Assembly: GCA_964017185.1 (NCBI GenBank)
Contig: OZ024871.1
Coordinates: forward strand, 26,636,488 to 26,700,487
Source of the DNA: Rugalucina vietnamica
Taxonomy: Eukaryota > Mollusca > Bivalvia > Lucinida > Lucinidae
Direction of reading: 5' to 3'
Length of the DNA stretch: 64,000 nt
Part shown: positions 1-10,392 of the stretch, piece after piece
How positions within the stretch are numbered: position 1 is the stretch's first letter
Layout: the number at the start of each line of letters is the position of its first letter
The notes under the pieces: model-generated
What the model saw: only the letters and a program-made list of their open reading frames with translations
What the model was told of the DNA's origin: nothing
Database searches by the model: none
Position numbers and translations under genes: made by a program

Positions 1-762
1 TTTTCTCTACTGGTAGAATTTTTATGCATTTTTAAAAATCGCCAATTTTGAGATTTTTTAAAAAATTCATAAATGTGCCTCTTAAACATGTTGACCCCTG
101 TTAAATTCACTTGATGAGGCCTGGAAATGAGAGATATAATTCGACTGAACTGTTTTTGACCATTTTCGAGGACCAACATGTCAAGGCTGCCGCACACTTC
201 CGGTTTCAATGCCAATTTTTAACGAACAAAATAACAAAATTTGTGGACGATTTTTTTAATTTTCAAAGTATATCAGAGTCTAGTATCTGACCTAAATAAT
301 CGCTGAAAATTTCAATGCCGTGCTGCTGATAATAACGCAACTGGAGAAGAACAAAGTTGGTATGCAAATTGCATATAAAAGCTGAATTCCTGTTATTCAG
401 GTTGTTGTCTTCTTGCATGTGCAAAACAGAAACGAAGATTCTTATTGCAGCAACACTTTTGACTTAATTTTATCTTGCATCATGGCAGTCAGTAGCACTT
501 TCAAATAAATTAAAATGTAAAAACACAACGTCATAATATGACATTTAATTTGATGTTAATAAAGTGTGACTTTTTGAAATAGGGTACCTTTACACATGCT
601 TCGTCTGTGTGAGAAGTATCACGCATTTTGGAATGCAGAAACTCACAGAGCCACTGTTAGACATTGGTTTATTCATATGATCATGAATTTTAATTGATCG
701 TATTTTACTTTCTGAACTAGAAGACAAAATATGAGGTGGCCTCTTATAACTTTGTTTCAGTG
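1..762. mobile_element. M1 TIR element, copy 1 (cut by window start)
   Basis: This stretch matches 19802-20563 with no difference that I could find by eye. It ends in the inverse of CACTGAAACAAAGTTATAA, the terminal inverted repeat seen at both ends of the complete copy at 19521-20563. A TA follows directly (763-764), and the sequence after it (from 765) matches 14382 onward, so this is the true right end of the insertion. The left end lies outside the window. No transposase frame is visible, so the element is non-autonomous. A TA target and CACTG ends would fit the Tc1/mariner group, but I cannot assign it firmly. Confidence 0.88.
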
Positions 763-764
763 TA

Positions 765-1510
765 TAATTGAAGGGGTTGAAATCGAAAACGCAAAACTAC
801 ATAGTTTCTGGAATGTCCGAAAGACATGACGCTATTTTATTTATTATGGATATGCCTACTTGAAATTCCCTTCGATCAAAATAATACTGGTTTAAATAAC
901 AATTTTGCTTTGTTATAACACATGCATCGGTATTGAAAACAACGAGATTTGGATCATATGAGATATCCATACTACGTAGAAGCATAAAAATCGTATCAAG
1001 TAACATAGATTGTGACATTATTGTAAATGTGCCATAAACTCAGTTTGCACTGAATGACCGCAAAGTTTTATTGTAAATCGGTGTAAGTTATTCATGCATA
1101 ATAGATAAACAATCAAATCAATATAATTCCATTCTTGAACACCTTCGTGGCATAGATACAAGACGACTGAACATGTTGAAAATTTCATCTGACATACATT
1201 CAGTGTCATATAAGAAATCTTAACTTATCGTCTCTTTTTCGTCTCTTTTTCTGCAGTATTATCCTCAGATTTCAAATGTCCAGTCATAACTTCATGCCAT
1301 CTTCTATGGTCCTACATCTCGGTTCGTAATTATACGCATCATAAAACTATGCCTTATAGTTGGGAAACCAAGACGTGAAATGGGCTAACACTTACACCCG
1401 AAAGCCCTACGCAATTATTATATATGGTTGAAAAGGTAATTATATGGTGTGTCTGTAACCACTGTATAGAAGACATGATCGACTTTATGTGACACCTAAA
1501 ATATCTAAAG
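765..1510. repeat. diverged fragment of the duplicated unit
   Basis: Parts of this stretch match 14382-14460 and 15235-15500 (for example the phrase around TTCTGGAATGTCCGAAAGAC at 807). A piece near 1290-1330 matches the unit segments near 23340, 35060 and 48185. It is a scattered remnant of the same sequence that makes up the 12.6-54 kb duplication. The small frames here show no recognisable protein. From about 1340 to 1510 I see nothing further. Confidence 0.6.
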
Positions 1511-1558
1511 AGTACGGTGGTATCTTTAGGACACGCAATATTTTTTAAAGAAAAATAT

Positions 1559-1622
1559 ATGTCGTGCAAACGGGATATTAATTCGTTCAAACGGGATATT
1601 AATCCGTGCAAACGAGATAATA
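1559..1622 (+). repeat. satellite array 1, left stub
   Basis: About three 21-bp monomers of the main array, separated from the rest by the element at 1623-2073. The last monomer is cut within its ATATTAAT core, and the remainder of that core resumes at 2074. Confidence 0.9.
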
Positions 1623-2073
1623 GAGAGGTTGAGAAAATGAACTTGTAACTTGTACGTGTACGTGTAGAACAGTTTTATCCCCAAACTTCGTCATTTATTA
1701 CAAGTTCAAAATACTCGCTACACGTTGAGAACCAGTTAGCCTGTGAATGAGATAAATTTGCGACTTGTAAGTTTTCTTTATATGTTACCATCGATAGGTC
1801 AGGTAGGTACAAGCAGAAACGAAGTTCGATGAAGCGTTGCCAAATCGTTTTGCACGTGTAGCCGAAGTATATCTGACCAAAGGCGAATCGACGTACATGT
1901 GACCATATATCAACACATGTATAAACAATAAAAAATTCAGCTGTATATACTTTATGAAATCTACACGTACACGTTCGATTTTCTCAAACGATTTTACACT
2001 CAAAACGATCGTGTACGGGTAAATGAAGCTACAAGTACACGTACACGTTACAAGTTTATTTTCTCAACCTCTC
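1623..2073. mobile_element. 451-bp TIR element inserted in the satellite array
   Basis: The ends are inverted repeats starting GAGAGGTTGAGAAAAT and continuing imperfectly for about 45 bp into GTGTACGTGTAC-type sequence. The flanks are TAATA on the left (1618-1622) and TATTA on the right (2074-2078). Removing the element and one flank restores a normal array monomer of correct length. This supports a 5-bp target duplication with one later change. No open frame of note, so non-autonomous; family not recognised. Confidence 0.87.
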
Positions 2074-3245
2074 TATTAATTCGTACAAACGACATATTAA
2101 TTCGAGAAAACGGGATATGAATTCGTGCAAACGATATATTAATTCGAGCAAACGGGATATTCATTCGTTCAAACGGGATATTAATCCGTGCAAATGAGAT
2201 ATTAATTCGTACAAACGACATATTAATTCGACATTTAATTCGAGCAAACGGGATACGAACTCGTGCAAACGGTTTATTAATCCGTACAAACGATATATTA
2301 AGTCGAGCAAACGGGATATCAATTCGTTCAAACGGGATGTTAATCCGTGCAAACGAGATATTAATTCGTACAAACGACATATTAATTCGAACAAACGGGA
2401 TATGAATTCGTGCAAACGGTTTATTAATCCGTGCAAACGACATATTAATTCGAGCAAACGGGATATGAATTCGTGCAAACGGTATATTAATCCGTGCAAA
2501 CGATGTATTAATTCGAGCAAATGGGATATCAATTTGTTCAAACGGGATATTAATCCGTGCAAACCAGATATTTATTCGTACAAACGACATATTAATTCGA
2601 TCAAACGGGATATGAATTCGTGCAAACGGTATATCAATCCGTGCAAACGACATATTATTTCGAGCAAATGGCATATGAATTCGTGCAAACGGTATATTAA
2701 TCCGTGCAAACGATATACTAATTCGAGCAAACGGGATATCAATTCGTTCGAACGGGATATTAATCCGTGCAAACGAGATATTAATTCGTACAAACGACAT
2801 ATTAATTCGAGCAAACGGGATATGAATTCGTGCAAACGGTTTATTAATCCGTGCAAACGATATATTAATTCGAACAAACGGGATATCAATTCGTTCAAAC
2901 GGGATATTAATCCGTGCAATCGAGATATTAATTCGTACAAACGACATATCAATTCGAGCAAACGGGATATGAATTCGTACAAACGGGATATTAATCCGTG
3001 CAAACGATATATTAATTCGAGCAAACGGGATATGAATTCGTTCAAACGGGATATTAATCCGTGCAAACGATATATTAATTCGAGCAAACGGGATATCAAT
3101 TCGTTCAAATGGGATATCAATCCGTACAAACGAGATATTAATTCGTACAAACGACATATTAATTCGAGCAAACGGGATATGAATTCGTGCAAACGGTTTA
3201 TTAATCCGTTTGGACGAGATAATAATTCGTTTGGACGAGATATTA
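2074..3245 (+). repeat. satellite array 1, main block (21-bp monomer, 147-bp higher-order unit)
   Basis: About 55 monomers of 21 bp, each with an ATATTAAT-like core between CG dinucleotides. Monomers fall into types that recur every seven (147 bp), with some 63-bp (three-monomer) jumps, so the higher order is less regular than in array 2. Because 21 is a multiple of three and the monomer lacks stops, several frames on both strands stay open for 130-370 codons. These give heptad peptides such as KRDINSF or RINIPFA. I read those frames as a product of the repeat, not as genes. The last two monomers (3204-3245) are diverged, with TTTGGACG replacing the usual TGCAAACG. Confidence 0.93.
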
Positions 3246-3425
3246 TGTCAGGAAAACCAAGTTGATCGATTGACCTTTTGGTGCACTTAAATTGGACCTG
3301 GTCTTACTTATTTATTGTACCAAACTTTGATTGTTAGCTCAAATATTAATTTTACTGTGTGACTTAGAATGTTAACTTAATGAATTATGGTCTTCAAAAC
3401 TGTATAAATTATTCATGATGATATC

Positions 3426-3691
3426 TGAGCCTTAGTCTGACAAAACCAACAGTCCGGGTTTCCGACCAGGTCCGACTCAAAACGGGCTGTACAGCGACAG
3501 AACATAGCTAAGAAGCTTGAAATTTCCGATTTAGAAAGTAAAGGAATTTTACTATTCGTGTAGGGTAAACAATTAAAGACGCTGATCAGCTTCGCGGTTA
3601 CCATGAAGCCGATCTGAACGTTTATTTTCGCAGCGAAGCTGAACCTTTATTTTCGCATATGCATATTTCTGGGTTTCTCATGCAGTGGCCC
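3426..3691 (-). mobile_element. family B foldback element (GAGCC family), within the right flank
   Basis: Starts TGAGCCTTAGTCTGACAAAA and ends GGGTTTCTCATGCAGTGGCC. The centre keeps remnants of the family palindrome (GCTGATCAGCTTCGCGG). It is the counterpart of 6088-6343 in the inverted copy, so it belongs to the composite element or was inserted before that duplicated. No coding capacity. Confidence 0.75.
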
Positions 3692-3725
3692 ATATCGCTT
3701 CATATCTCCTAAAAACGCGGCAAAA

Positions 3726-3775
3726 ATAAATACGGATAGATAAATAAATAAATAAATAATAAATAAATAAATAAG
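3726..3775. repeat. (AAAT)n microsatellite
   Basis: Imperfect AAAT/AATA tetranucleotide run. Confidence 0.9.
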
Positions 3776-3793
3776 TACCTTTATTCGAACTAA

Positions 3794-4150
<357 letters not shown>

Positions 4151-4159
4151 GTCAGCGAT

Positions 4160-4579
4160 TCCGATTCCGCTCCATGTCTTGAGCATTTCTTGGCCGATTT
4201 TCTTTAAACTTTGTGTAATAGTTGATGTCAGGAAGGAGTGGTTTGGGATTGTAGACTGGGTAATTTTCCGCAAATAAGTACAGAATTATAACCCTTTTTT
4301 ATGCTAAAATTCCGTTTCCGCGTTATATCTTGAGCGTCTGTATGCCCATTTCCTTCAAACTATGCATAAGAATTGATATTGCGGAGGAGCATTATTGGAT
4401 TGCAGACCCTTAACTACAGAGTTACGGCATTTGATTTATGTTCAAAATTGCGTTTTGCTTGATATCTTTTGAACAAATGTATGGATTTTGATAATATTTT
4501 GTGGCACATACATTGACAAGATCTAGGCTTGGATGGTAGTATTTCATATTTTGTGAATTTTTAACAGTCTGAGAGCTAT

Positions 4580-4580
<1 letters not shown>
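4160..4580. repeat. three diverged tandem copies of a ~150-bp repeat
   Basis: The phrases TCTTGAGCATTTCTTGGCC (4174), TCTTGAGCGTCTGTATGCCC (4327) and TATCTTTTGAACAAATGTAT (4462) occupy equivalent places. They are followed by equivalent text (TTTCTTTAAACTTTG, TTCCTTCAAACTATG) and a GGATTG/GGGATTG block. Spacing is about 135-155 bp. No function is seen. Confidence 0.55.

Positions 4581-4582
<2 letters not shown>

Positions 4583-4620
<38 letters not shown>
4583..4620. repeat. poly-T tract
   Basis: Uninterrupted run of about 38 T. The following 4621-5170 holds no gene or repeat that I recognise. Confidence 0.95.
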
Positions 4621-4621
<1 letters not shown>

Positions 4622-5173
4622 AAAATGACTTTTATCCTATATTTTCAGTTTAAAAAGCACACATTTTAGTTATTTTGTACATGATTGTACTTTTATTAAT
4701 TAGATATATGTTGAGAAAACCTCATTCTTTTGTTTTCTGAAATTTCTAGCCTGAGTTAAGTCCCTTGAATAATGTAAAGTGTAAGTGTTGTAACACTACA
4801 ATATTTCTTCAGATGAAAAAATTGGGTTAATGATCATAGTTTTCTGATTTGATTTCTGATTTTATTCTGAATTTCAATGTGGTATTCTGTACATTTGTAG
4901 TGAATGGATTTCCCTTGGGTGGGGGTGGGGGGGTATCATGCATGCCTGCAGGGCTTTTTATTTTCTTTCTTTCTTTTTATATATATTTTCATTGGATGAA
5001 AAGTGAGAGTGTCCAAAGGTCGCTTCTGTCAAATCCGCGCTCAATTATATTAACTTATACTACAAAATTTATTAAAATTTTCCTTGGATGAAAATGCACT
5101 GGATTTGGATTGCCTCCCTTCATCCACAAAAACTTCCATAGTCTAAAATAAGCGTCACATAATTTCACTATAC

Positions 5174-5453
5174 ATCATGAAAACATGTCCGTGAAATGTA
5201 TACCCCACTAAACCCCACTTTTGAATAGTAAAATTGGGGTATGCAGGGGTATACATATTTTTCTTATTTTTGATTTTTGTTCTAAAACATAGATTGTGGG
5301 TACTCGTTAGAACCGCCCCGGCGAGGCGGTTCTAACGTGTACCCACAATCTATGTTTTGAGCAATTATAAGAAAAATAATAATGATAAATCTAGAAATGT
5401 TTATTATTACAGCTGAAACAATGCTGTATATTGCATGGACTGGTTTTCGTAAT
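5174..5453 (-). mobile_element. family A hairpin element
   Basis: Ends are imperfect inverted repeats: ATCATGAAAACATGTCCGTG on the left, and the inverse of ATTACGAAAACCAGTCCATG on the right. The centre, 5284-5358, is a nearly perfect 75-nt hairpin (AAAACATAGATTGTGGGTAC and its inverse, with a GC-rich tip). Inside are the family's ATACCCC and GGGGTATACA blocks. About 280 bp, non-coding, so a MITE-like element of unknown superfamily. Confidence 0.85.
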
Positions 5454-5500
5454 TAGAATGTTGAATAATGCCAAGTTAGGTTGCGTTTGCGGTGTTTGTC

Positions 5501-5749
5501 ATCAGGATAACATGTTCGTGTAATGCAACGGCTCGCCGAGACGGTTCTAATGTGTACCCACAATCTATGTATTGAGCAAAACAATAAGAAAAATGTCAAT
5601 TTTTTTTATCTGAAAATTTTGGATTTTTACTACTGAAAACCGTATATTGCATAAAATAGGTTTACCATTTTTTACCCAAAGTTTAGTATATTTTAGTATA
5701 TAAAAAGGGGTTTAGTTGGGTATACATTTCACGGATATGTTTGCGTGAT
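5501..5749. mobile_element. family A hairpin element, rearranged
   Basis: Starts ATCAGGATAACATGTTCGTG and ends with the inverse of the same end type (ACGGATATGTTTGCGTGAT). Both ends are therefore the A-family right end. The left half of the central hairpin is missing while the right half (CGAGACGGTTCTAATGTGTA) remains. It looks like a chimera or internal rearrangement, separated from the copy at 5174-5453 by 47 bp. Confidence 0.7.
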
Positions 5750-5893
5750 GAAATGCGCATCACAACTCCTGTGGATGTTCAATCTAGTCATTTATATAAG
5801 TGCCCTGTTAAAATTTGAGCCTCTTTAATTTCGGATACTGAATGGCCACGTTTAGATCAATAAAATCTGGGCGGGATGGGGACAGGGGTCGGG

Positions 5894-5928
5894 GTATTTA
5901 TTTATATATTTATTTATTTATTTATTTT
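5894..5928. repeat. (TTTA)n microsatellite
   Basis: Short run of TTTA units with one TATA interruption. Confidence 0.9.
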
Positions 5929-6087
5929 GAGCCGCGTTAAAAGAATAACATTATTGTGGGTTCCGACCACTTCCACCGGGCTGTTCATCCACAACAGTTG
6001 ACTAGATGCTAGAAATGTTTGATTAATAAAGTAAAAGTATTGTTCTACATGCATTTGAGTAGCGAAAACAAAGGAGATATGATGAGA

Positions 6088-6343
6088 TGAGCCACTGCAT
6101 GAGAAGACCAAAACTTTGCATATCGCGAAAACAAAGATGCAGCTCAGCTTCGCGGTTACAGATCAGATTCGCGGTAACCGCGAAGCTGATCAGCGACATT
6201 GTTTTCCCTACACGGATAGTACAATTCCTCTACTTTCTAAATCCGAACTTTTAAGCTTCTTAGCTTTATTCTCACGCTGTACATACCGTTGTGTCGGACC
6301 TGGTCGGAGAGCCAGATTGTTGGTTTTGTCACACAAAGGCTCA
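6088..6343 (+). mobile_element. family B foldback element
   Basis: Starts TGAGCCACTGCATGAGAAGA and ends TTGTCACACAAAGGCTCA. It has a central region with two copies of the CAGCTTCGCGG motif, the second followed by its inverse (GCGGTAACCGCGAAGCTGAT). Non-coding; the frame over it is chance. Confidence 0.8.
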
Positions 6344-6482
6344 TATATTAATTCGTCATGAATACATTTTGAAGATCATAATTCGTAAAGTCAACATTCT
6401 ATAGGAGTAAAACTATTACGGTGGTAACTATTGTATGAGCTAACAATGAAAATTCACCTTCACCAAAAGGCCAATCGATCAC

Positions 6483-6691
6483 ATTACGAAAATTTGCCCG
6501 AATTTTTTCAGTTGCAAAAAAAAATAAATATCACCAGAAATATATTGATAGTTTTCTTATTTTTGCTCAAAACATAAATTTTGGGTACATGTTAGAACCG
6601 CCTCGCCGAGGCAGTTCTAACATGTACCCACAATTTATGTTTTGGAGTGCGGTTTGAGGGGGTACACATTTCACGGACATGTTTTCCTGAT
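6483..6691 (+). mobile_element. family A hairpin element, inserted in satellite element copy 2
   Basis: Begins ATTACGAAAATTTGCCCGAA and ends CACGGACATGTTTTCCTGAT. A central hairpin (about 6569-6643) is made of AACATAAATTTTGGGTAC-type arms. The sequence on either side joins to match the uninterrupted flank of copy 1 near 3245-3275, so this is an insertion specific to copy 2. Confidence 0.85.
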
Positions 6692-6711
6692 GGTTTGTTT
6701 TCCCGACATAG

Positions 6712-7535
6712 ATGTCGTTTGCACGAATTAATAATCCGTTTGCACGGATTAATAAACCGTTTCAACGAATTGATATCCCGTTTACTCGAATTAATATATC
6801 GTTTGCACGGATTAATATACCGTTTGCACGAATTCATATCCCGTTTGCTCGAATTATTATGTCGTTTGTACGAATTAATATCTCGTTTGCACGGATTAAT
6901 ATCCCGTTTGAACGAATTGATATCCCGTTTGCTCGAATTAATATATCGTTTGTACGGATTAATAAACCGTTTGCACGAATTCATATCCCGTTTGATCGAA
7001 TTAATATGTCGTTTGTACGAATTAATATCTCGTTTGCACGGATTAATATCCCGTTTGAACGAATTGATATCCAGTTTGCTCAAATTAATATATCGTTTGC
7101 ACGGATTAATATACCGTTTGCACGAATTCATATCCCGTTTGCTCGAATTAATATGTCGTTTGTACGAATTAATATTTCGTTTGCACGGATTAATATCCCA
7201 TTTGAACGAATTGATATCCCGTTTGCTCGAATTAATATATCGTTTGCACGGATTAATAAACCGTTTGCACGAATTCATATCCCGTTTGCTCGAATTAATA
7301 TGTCGTTTGTACGAATTAATATATCGTTTGCACGGATTAATATCCCGTTTGAACAAATTGATATCCCGTTTGCTCGAATTAATATATCGTTTGCACGGAT
7401 TAATAAACCGTTTGCACGAATTCATATCCCGTTTGCTCGAATTAATATGTCGTTTGTACGAATTAGTATCTCGTTTGCACGGATTAATATCCCGTTTGAA
7501 TGAATTAATATCCCGTTTGCACGACATATATTTTT
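6712..7535 (-). repeat. satellite array 2 (21-bp monomer, regular 147-bp higher-order unit)
   Basis: About 39 monomers in reverse orientation to array 1. The marker AATTCATATC occurs at 6831, 6978, 7125, 7272 and 7419, each exactly 147 bp apart, which is seven 21-bp monomers. The order of monomer types is nearly the same in each 147-bp block. Three frames stay open for 263-311 codons on both strands because the period is divisible by three. I do not treat any of them as a gene. Confidence 0.95.
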
Positions 7536-7575
7536 CTTAAAAAAATTATTGCGTGTCCTAAAGATACCACCGTAA

Positions 7576-8135
7576 AAGAGAGTGCATGTGGCACATTTAC
7601 AAACACTTGTAACGTGAAGAACACCAGCACTGCCAATGAAGTCGCACTATACACGTATATTCAACGCTTTTTATACGTCTTCCAACTTTATGCGTCTCAG
7701 GCGCAGCTGGCAATATTGAAATCATAAAATCATCATTTCGCAATAATTATTAAGGTTATGAATAATGCTGACCGTTTTATTAAATCTGCACTTCATTTAT
7801 AAGAGTATATATAAATCATTTTACGTTCTGCCATATGTGACATATTGTTACTCAATAGCACGCAGTTCAATCTATAGTTCGATAATAGGCGGGTGGGAAT
7901 AGAATACAACCGTTTTATGGAAGGTACTTGTATTTTTACGACACAAATGTCGTTCTAAAACCCCTTCTGCGCTATTTTGATCCACACGATATAGCGCATA
8001 CAAAGGGTTATATCACACTTCACGTTCTGGTATAAAAAATATGTCACAGTCATGCCCCGTTTAGCTTGCAAATATGCGCCAGTATAAATCAGCCCGTGGA
8101 AATTGTGGGGTCGAAATCAGACTACTTCCTACTGT
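7576..8135. other. no gene or repeat recognised
   Basis: Ordinary AT-rich sequence between the satellite element and a truncated retroelement tail. I see no frame, RNA gene or element end. Confidence 0.5.
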
Positions 8136-8582
8136 CAGGATGTTTATCATGATTTATTTGTTTGTTCTTGATGATTCATTGACTAGTTAGAGATTCACCA
8201 CGAGGACCGAAGAACTTACTAAATGTTATGAACCACTGCAGAAGCTGAGGGTAAGGTTAGGATCCTGTAAAACCGGTTTAAGCCCGCCAGTAACTTTGTG
8301 TTACTGATCGTTCCAAGGCGATACTTCTGTGGTGGTTCTTTTTGTTTTATGTCTTGGTGTTTAATTTTTTTTGTGCTGTTGGCGCCTTATGTATGTTTTC
8401 ATATTTTTAGTTAAGTTAAGGTAACTGAGTGGCCACCTATTGGGAAAATAGCTGCTCATTCGGCTGACGACATGTTTCATGGTATAAGTGCCTGATTGTT
8501 AGTTTGTTTTTTCCCACCTCGGTTTTTGGAGTGGGAATCTCTTTCTGATTGCGCCTTTTCCTGATCTTTGCCTACTTGTACA
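8136..8582 (+). mobile_element. family C: 5'-truncated retroelement 3' tail
   Basis: Matches the tail of the reverse-transcriptase element at 42690-43140. It begins at TCAGGATGTTTATCATGA and ends GATCTTTGCCTACTTGTAC, the constant 3' end of the family. Nothing upstream of its start resembles the retroelement, so it is a 5'-truncated copy. Confidence 0.85.
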
Positions 8583-8902
8583 CTTTCCTTATTTTGGCTA
8601 AATTGATTACCTCTGTTTAAAGGTACTGATAAAGTAATTTGAACCGCAAATTTTACAGTCGTGAATAGATCAGGAAAGTAAATTTCACTCCTCTCCGTTT
8701 CGGTATCTCGTTCTACTACCGTGGGAGGTTCGGATGTATTACGAAACAGCGACGGAAAATAATAAAATGAGAACATCTGGTAGCAATTTGTCAGATTTCG
8801 GGAATGTAGCATTTGCGTTCGTTTAAATTCGATTATATTATTTTTTGCGGGGGGGGGGGGGGCAATACAACAATCCATCTTCTTGTTAAATACGATATTT
8901 AA
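8583..8902. other. unannotated spacer with a poly-G run
   Basis: No gene recognised. 8849-8862 is a run of 14 G. The reverse-strand frame at 8477-8878 crosses the tail of the retroelement copy and this G run and shows no domain. Confidence 0.5.
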
Positions 8903-8991
8903 ACCTTTAGCCTAATTTTGTGACTGTACAGATCGGTTTTTGTCGAACCTAATCGGAAACAAAATTGTTGTTTTTCACATGCAAAGGCTCA
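8903..8991 (+). mobile_element. family B fragment (right end only)
   Basis: Carries TTTTGTGACTGTACAG and ends CACATGCAAAGGCTCA, the right half of the B family as seen at 17743-17979. The left half and palindrome are missing. Confidence 0.7.
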
Positions 8992-9000
8992 AAGCATATC

Positions 9001-9276
9001 ATTACGAAAACTTGCCCATGCAATATACAGATAACTTTTCTTCAGGTGTAAAAAATGAAATACAAAATCAGTAGAAAATAAAGGTATTTATAATATATTT
9101 GCTAAACCATTTATTGTGGGTACACGTTAGAACCGCCTCACCGAGGCGATTCTAACGAGTACCCACAATCTATATTTTGGATCAACTATAAGAAAAGTAG
9201 GTATACCCCTGCATACCCCAGTTTTGCTATATAAAAGTGGGATTCAAGGGGGGTATACTTTTCATGGACATGTCAT
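9001..9276 (+). mobile_element. family A hairpin element
   Basis: Begins ATTACGAAAACTTGCCCATG and has the central hairpin with TTAGAACCGCCTCACCGAGG at its tip. The GTATACCCCTGCATACCCC block follows, and it ends near GGACATGTCAT, slightly shortened against other copies. It starts 10 bp after the B fragment. Confidence 0.87.
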
Positions 9277-10194
9277 CAGCGTATGTAACCTTCGTATATG
9301 TATTATGCATTACGGTAGCATAAATATAAAACGTATTTGTATGTTTTATACAGCTTCATCGAAGATTTAAATATGAATCCCTCCGGAAGAAAGATACCTA
9401 TTACAGACGCCACCGTTGAAGAAACTACGTATTCCTGAAAAAATCGGCCATGTGGCATCGCATCTTATTTTAGGATAGTTTAGAGCATTATTCTGTTTCT
9501 GTGAAGGTCAGACATCATCAAAAAGTACAAATTTGATGGAATTGCACGAAACTTGTCATATGATGATGTCGCATGACAGAACAGGTAAAGCACACAGCTT
9601 CGATTGAAATTTTGGCACATCAACCACGCTGTTTCTACAAAGTGTTGCAAGGTTATTTTCATATCAGTTTAAAGCGTATGTGATGTACTTTATACTGCGC
9701 ATACAACAACTATCTACAGAGAAATGAGAAACACTGATCTAACCTGGCAGACTCACTTATCTATGGTTTGTTTACACAATTTTTTCATCCCAGCTACCCG
9801 GAAGTACGCTTAAAACCCCCCTCCGTTACGCCGCTAACGTATTGATTGGACTGCATTAATAGGGCCTGAAGACATATTATTTACGAGGATCGGTCAAAAA
9901 GTTCTGCCACTCACTTTATTTTCAGTATCGGTCATTGTAGAATATTATAAAATGTATGTATATGAAAGACCATTTCTCTGGCTATCATCTGTGATAAAAA
10001 CTTTTGTGGTTGGTCTTGAATGAAATGAAATAAACCACTCTAAAAGAGGCGACTCTCTGATACTGACCAGGTTTAAAGAAAACGGTACAATAATGTACAG
10101 AAAAATAACTTCGAAAAAATGTGATAAGTGCTGTACATTTTTCGAACATGAGTGAACATATCCTGCAAAAATAGTTGAATTTTTGTACTGTTGC
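9277..10194. other. no gene recognised; possible mariner-like end
   Basis: No supported frame. Near 9881 the text ACGAGGATCGGTCAAAAAGT resembles the end of mariner-type elements, but no matching second end or transposase was found, so I record it only as a possible fragment. Confidence 0.3.
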
Positions 10195-10392
10195 ATCTTA
10201 TGTACGTTTTTAATATATTTTGTAACTATGTGTCCACCTATAGAAAAATAGTTGCTCACTTGGATAACGATATGTTCTCTTTGTGTAAATAGCTGATTGA
10301 CAATTTATTTCTTTCCACATCGGTTTTCGAGGTGGTATTTTCTTTTTGAAATTCATTTTCCTGATCATTGCTTATTTTAACCTTTTTTAGAA
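10195..10392 (+). mobile_element. family C tail, degenerate
   Basis: Keeps the order of phrases of the retroelement tail (GTAACT, TGTCCACCTAT, AAATAGTTGCTCACT, CACATCGGTTTTCGAGGTG, TTTTCCTGATCATTGC) with many substitutions. An old 5'-truncated copy. Confidence 0.7.

Larger units (their letters stand above)
1514..3715 (+). repeat. composite satellite-bearing element, copy 1
   Basis: The element has a left flank (1514-1558, starting TACGGTGGTATCTTTAGGAC), the satellite array (1559-1622 and 2074-3245) and a right flank (3246-3715) that contains a GAGCC-family foldback. The same parts recur in the same order but inverted at 6070-7575. Homology stops near 1514/7575 on the array side, which suggests a true border. 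Arrays of short tandem repeats between conserved flanks resemble the pearl-type elements described in oysters and other bivalves. That is a resemblance of architecture only. Confidence 0.75.
6070..7575 (-). repeat. composite satellite-bearing element, copy 2 (inverted)
   Basis: The inverse counterpart of 1514-3715. In order it has the B-family foldback (6088-6343), a flank with CACCAAAAGGCCAATCGATC (6457), a family A insertion (6483-6691) absent from copy 1, satellite array 2, and a terminal flank ending near CCTAAAGATACCACCGTA (7558-7575). It lacks the 451-bp element found in copy 1. Confidence 0.75.

Noticed and set aside
2048-3265. Long frames (369, 287, 206 codons) on both strands over satellite array 1, with heptad peptides
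   Set aside because: The 21-bp period is a multiple of three and the monomer has no stop in several frames, so long frames arise automatically on both strands. There is no promoter, splice or codon-level sign of selection, and the frames compete with each other.
6712-7535. CRISPR array
   Set aside because: The units are contiguous 21-bp monomers with no unique spacers, and the setting is eukaryotic.
6592-7540. Frames of 311, 297 and 263 codons over satellite array 2
   Set aside because: Same reason as for array 1. The overlapping frames on both strands are all repeat-derived.
9945-10259. 104-codon reverse-strand frame
   Set aside because: It runs into the degenerate family C tail (10195-10392) on the opposite strand and shows no protein features.
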